The notes beneath the pieces were generated by a model. The model searched no databases, had not been told where the DNA came from, and saw only the letters and a program-made list of their open reading frames with translations. Below are positions 5,983 to 7,310 of a DNA stretch of 7,310 nucleotides, piece after piece. Made by a program: the position numbers and the translations under genes. Within the stretch, counting starts at the first letter, position 1, and every line of letters starts with the position of its first letter. Origin of the DNA: Erwinia sp. (GTDB lineage: Bacteria; Pseudomonadota; Gammaproteobacteria; Enterobacterales; Enterobacteriaceae); assembly GCA_003512805.1 (NCBI GenBank), contig DOOK01000199.1, positions 1-7,310 on the forward strand. Direction: 5' to 3'.

Positions 5983-7002
5983 ATGCAACCTCTTAATGGC
6001 CCAGGCGCGCCATTACCCGGCGAACGAGCGACGGTCGCTGACACCGGCCGAACCGGACCGGGCGATCAGCCGCTGACCCCTGCTCAGCGCACCACGCTGG
6101 AAAGGCTGATTGTCAAAATCATGTCGCTCAGTTCGTTAAAGGCCCCGGAGCTTTGGGCCGGACTTCGCCATGAAGTAGGCGTAAAGAACGATGCAGGTCT
6201 GTTGGCGCGCCATTTCCCGGCGGCAGAGCAGTTCCTTAATACGCGTCTTTCGCAGGTACAAAATACGCACGCGACCCGACAGCTGTTCCAGCAGCTGAGC
6301 GATCTGCTGCCTGCAGGCAACAACCGCCAGGCGGTGAGCGATTTTATTCGCCAGCAGTTCGGCCATACCGTGCTTAGCTCGCTGAATCCTGAACAGCTGC
6401 GTCAGGTACTGACCATGCTGCAGAATGGCCAGATGGCGATCCCGCAGCCACAGCAAAATCGCGTTACCGATCGTTCGCTGCTTCCTGCCGAGCATCACGC
6501 GCTTAACCAGCAGGTTGCCCGCCTGGCGGCCGTCACCGGTGAACAGCCGGTGAAGCTATGGACGTCCGTACTGAAGGTGGTCAATCTGCACAGTGGCGAT
6601 CCCATTCCTTCGCGCCTGTTTCCGCTACTGACACAGTATCTGCATGTCAGCCAGACGCTGAGCCAGCAGCCTGCGCCAACGCTCCATACGCTGCTTGCCT
6701 CGCTGAAGGTGCCTTCCGATCACGCCGAGCAGCAGATGTTGGAAGAGGCCAGCCAGCAGCGTTTCCAGCTGCCGCCGCAGGCTGTTTTGACCGCAGCCCA
6801 GGCTCAGGACTTAATGAATCTGCTGTTTGCGCGTCGCGCAGAGCGCCTGAAAGAGATGCCGCTGGCCGATAGCGAAATCCATCCGCAGCCCATTATTTCC
6901 GGTTACGTGCCAACGGTGTTAAGACCGCTGGCAACCCGACCGGCCGTGGCCGCCTTTGCCGCGCTGGTCCTGTTTATTTTCCTGCTGTGGCTTTTTCTGT
7001 AA
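5983..7002 (+). CDS. flk: Flagellar assembly regulator Flk (RflH/Div)
   Basis: Flk is an inner-membrane, C-tail-anchored protein, mostly cytoplasmic, that restrains premature export of late flagellar substrates such as FlgM until the hook and rings are ready. The 339 residues (E. coli about 331) match along their length: MQPLNGPGAP (Pro/Gly-rich start), QPLTPAQRTTLERLI, ELWAGLRHEVGV, LLARHFPAAE, GNNRQAVSDFIRQQFG, LNPEQLRQVLTMLQNGQM, IPQPQQNRVTDRSLLPAEHHALNQQV and AAVTGEQP. A single hydrophobic helix (about 319-339) ends the protein almost at the last residue. The central region is Gln-rich. AAGGA at 5971-5975, 7 nt before the ATG, supports the start. In E. coli it lies divergently next to pdxB; here the two are separated by five genes. 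Its stop is one base from that of the convergent rhodanese gene. Confidence 0.95.
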   Translation: MQPLNGPGAPLPGERATVADTGRTGPGDQPLTPAQRTTLERLIVKIMSLSSLKAPELWAGLRHEVGVKNDAGLLARHFPAAEQFLNTRLSQVQNTHATRQLFQQLSDLLPAGNNRQAVSDFIRQQFGHTVLSSLNPEQLRQVLTMLQNGQMAIPQPQQNRVTDRSLLPAEHHALNQQVARLAAVTGEQPVKLWTSVLKVVNLHSGDPIPSRLFPLLTQYLHVSQTLSQQPAPTLHTLLASLKVPSDHAEQQMLEEASQQRFQLPPQAVLTAAQAQDLMNLLFARRAERLKEMPLADSEIHPQPIISGYVPTVLRPLATRPAVAAFAALVLFIFLLWLFL

Positions 7003-7003
7003 G

Positions 7004-7310
7004 TCAACAGCCGCACGCCTGCACATCCTGTCGCGGCCAGCTGCCCGCTTCTTCTCCCTGCGCGACCGGATGACGGTCGCGCAGCCAGAAATCTAATCCG
7101 CCGATCAACTCTTTTACCCGCAGGCCCGCTGAGGCCATTTTCCATGCGCCTTTGGTCGAGCCGTTGCAGCCAATACCGTCGCAGTAGGTCACATAAACTT
7201 TACTGTCATCCAGCGCTGCCAGCGTTTCTGCGCTCATAGTGCGATGAGGGAAGCTTATCGCGCAGGGGATGTGTGCGGTCAGGTACTGTTCTGTCGAGCG
7301 GGTATCAATA
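7004..7310 (-). CDS. Rhodanese-domain protein, C-terminal part (5' end cut by window)
   Basis: Rhodanese-homology proteins carry a persulfide on an active-site Cys and transfer sulfane sulfur. The visible 101 residues start inside the domain (IDTRSTEQYLTAHIPCAISFPHRTM), so the frame continues upstream of the internal ATG at 7237 and beyond the window. The active-site loop is VTYCDGIGCNGSTKGA. The first Cys (7183-7181) follows the beta-strand as in other rhodaneses and is the likely catalytic residue; a second Cys lies five residues on. GLRVKELIGGLDFWLRDRHPV is the usual closing strand and helix. A short tail ends in a Cys-rich VQACGC. I estimate that 30-45 N-terminal residues are missing. The gene is convergent with flk, with a single base between stop codons and no terminator in between. 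Substrate and partner are unknown. Confidence 0.85.
   Translation of the reverse strand, partial: IDTRSTEQYLTAHIPCAISFPHRTMSAETLAALDDSKVYVTYCDGIGCNGSTKGAWKMASAGLRVKELIGGLDFWLRDRHPVAQGEEAGSWPRQDVQACGC

Noticed and set aside
6136..6498. Minus-strand open frame inside flk
   Set aside because: The flk frame on the plus strand is conserved throughout, and the antisense product has no recognisable features.

Overview
The window looks like chromosomal DNA of an enterobacterium (Enterobacterales). Its outer genes are recognisable orthologues of the Escherichia coli neighbours pdxB (pyridoxal phosphate synthesis) and flk (flagellar assembly regulator), but they have diverged enough that a genus outside Escherichia/Salmonella is likely. 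Erwiniaceae such as Pantoea, Mixta or Erwinia is my guess, made without a database search. No tRNA, rRNA, CRISPR array, insertion sequence or integrase is visible.

Layout: (1) 1-666, minus strand, the N-terminal 222 codons of pdxB, cut by the window edge. (2) 761-4624, four minus-strand genes. In transcription order they are a GabP-type amino acid permease, a YdcJ/HglS-type 2-oxoadipate dioxygenase/decarboxylase, an unrecognised small secreted protein, and a FosA-type fosfomycin glutathione transferase. The last two are 6 bp apart and probably co-translated. (3) 4625-4963, a 339-bp divergent regulatory region. It holds a near-consensus Pho-box-like sequence that overlaps a perfect 8-bp-arm dyad and lies next to a 10-bp palindrome. 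(4) 4964-5866, plus strand, an EamA/DMT-family ten-helix transporter. (5) 5983-7002, plus strand, flk, with a plausible extended -10 promoter. (6) 7004-7310, minus strand, the C-terminal part of a rhodanese-domain protein. Its stop codon is one base from the flk stop.

In E. coli pdxB and flk are adjacent and divergent. Here five genes (about 5.1 kb of coding and control DNA) sit between them, so the centre reads as an accessory block in a conserved junction. The permease and YdcJ suggest uptake and breakdown of an amino acid or amino-acid-derived oxo-acid; a lysine/2-aminoadipate link is inference. FosA gives probable intrinsic fosfomycin resistance. The EamA protein may export or import a small metabolite, substrate unknown. 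I see no convincing evidence of a wholly new system. The strongest leads are the overlapping regulatory elements at 4687-4725, the secreted-protein/fosA pair, and the leader hairpin of ydcJ.
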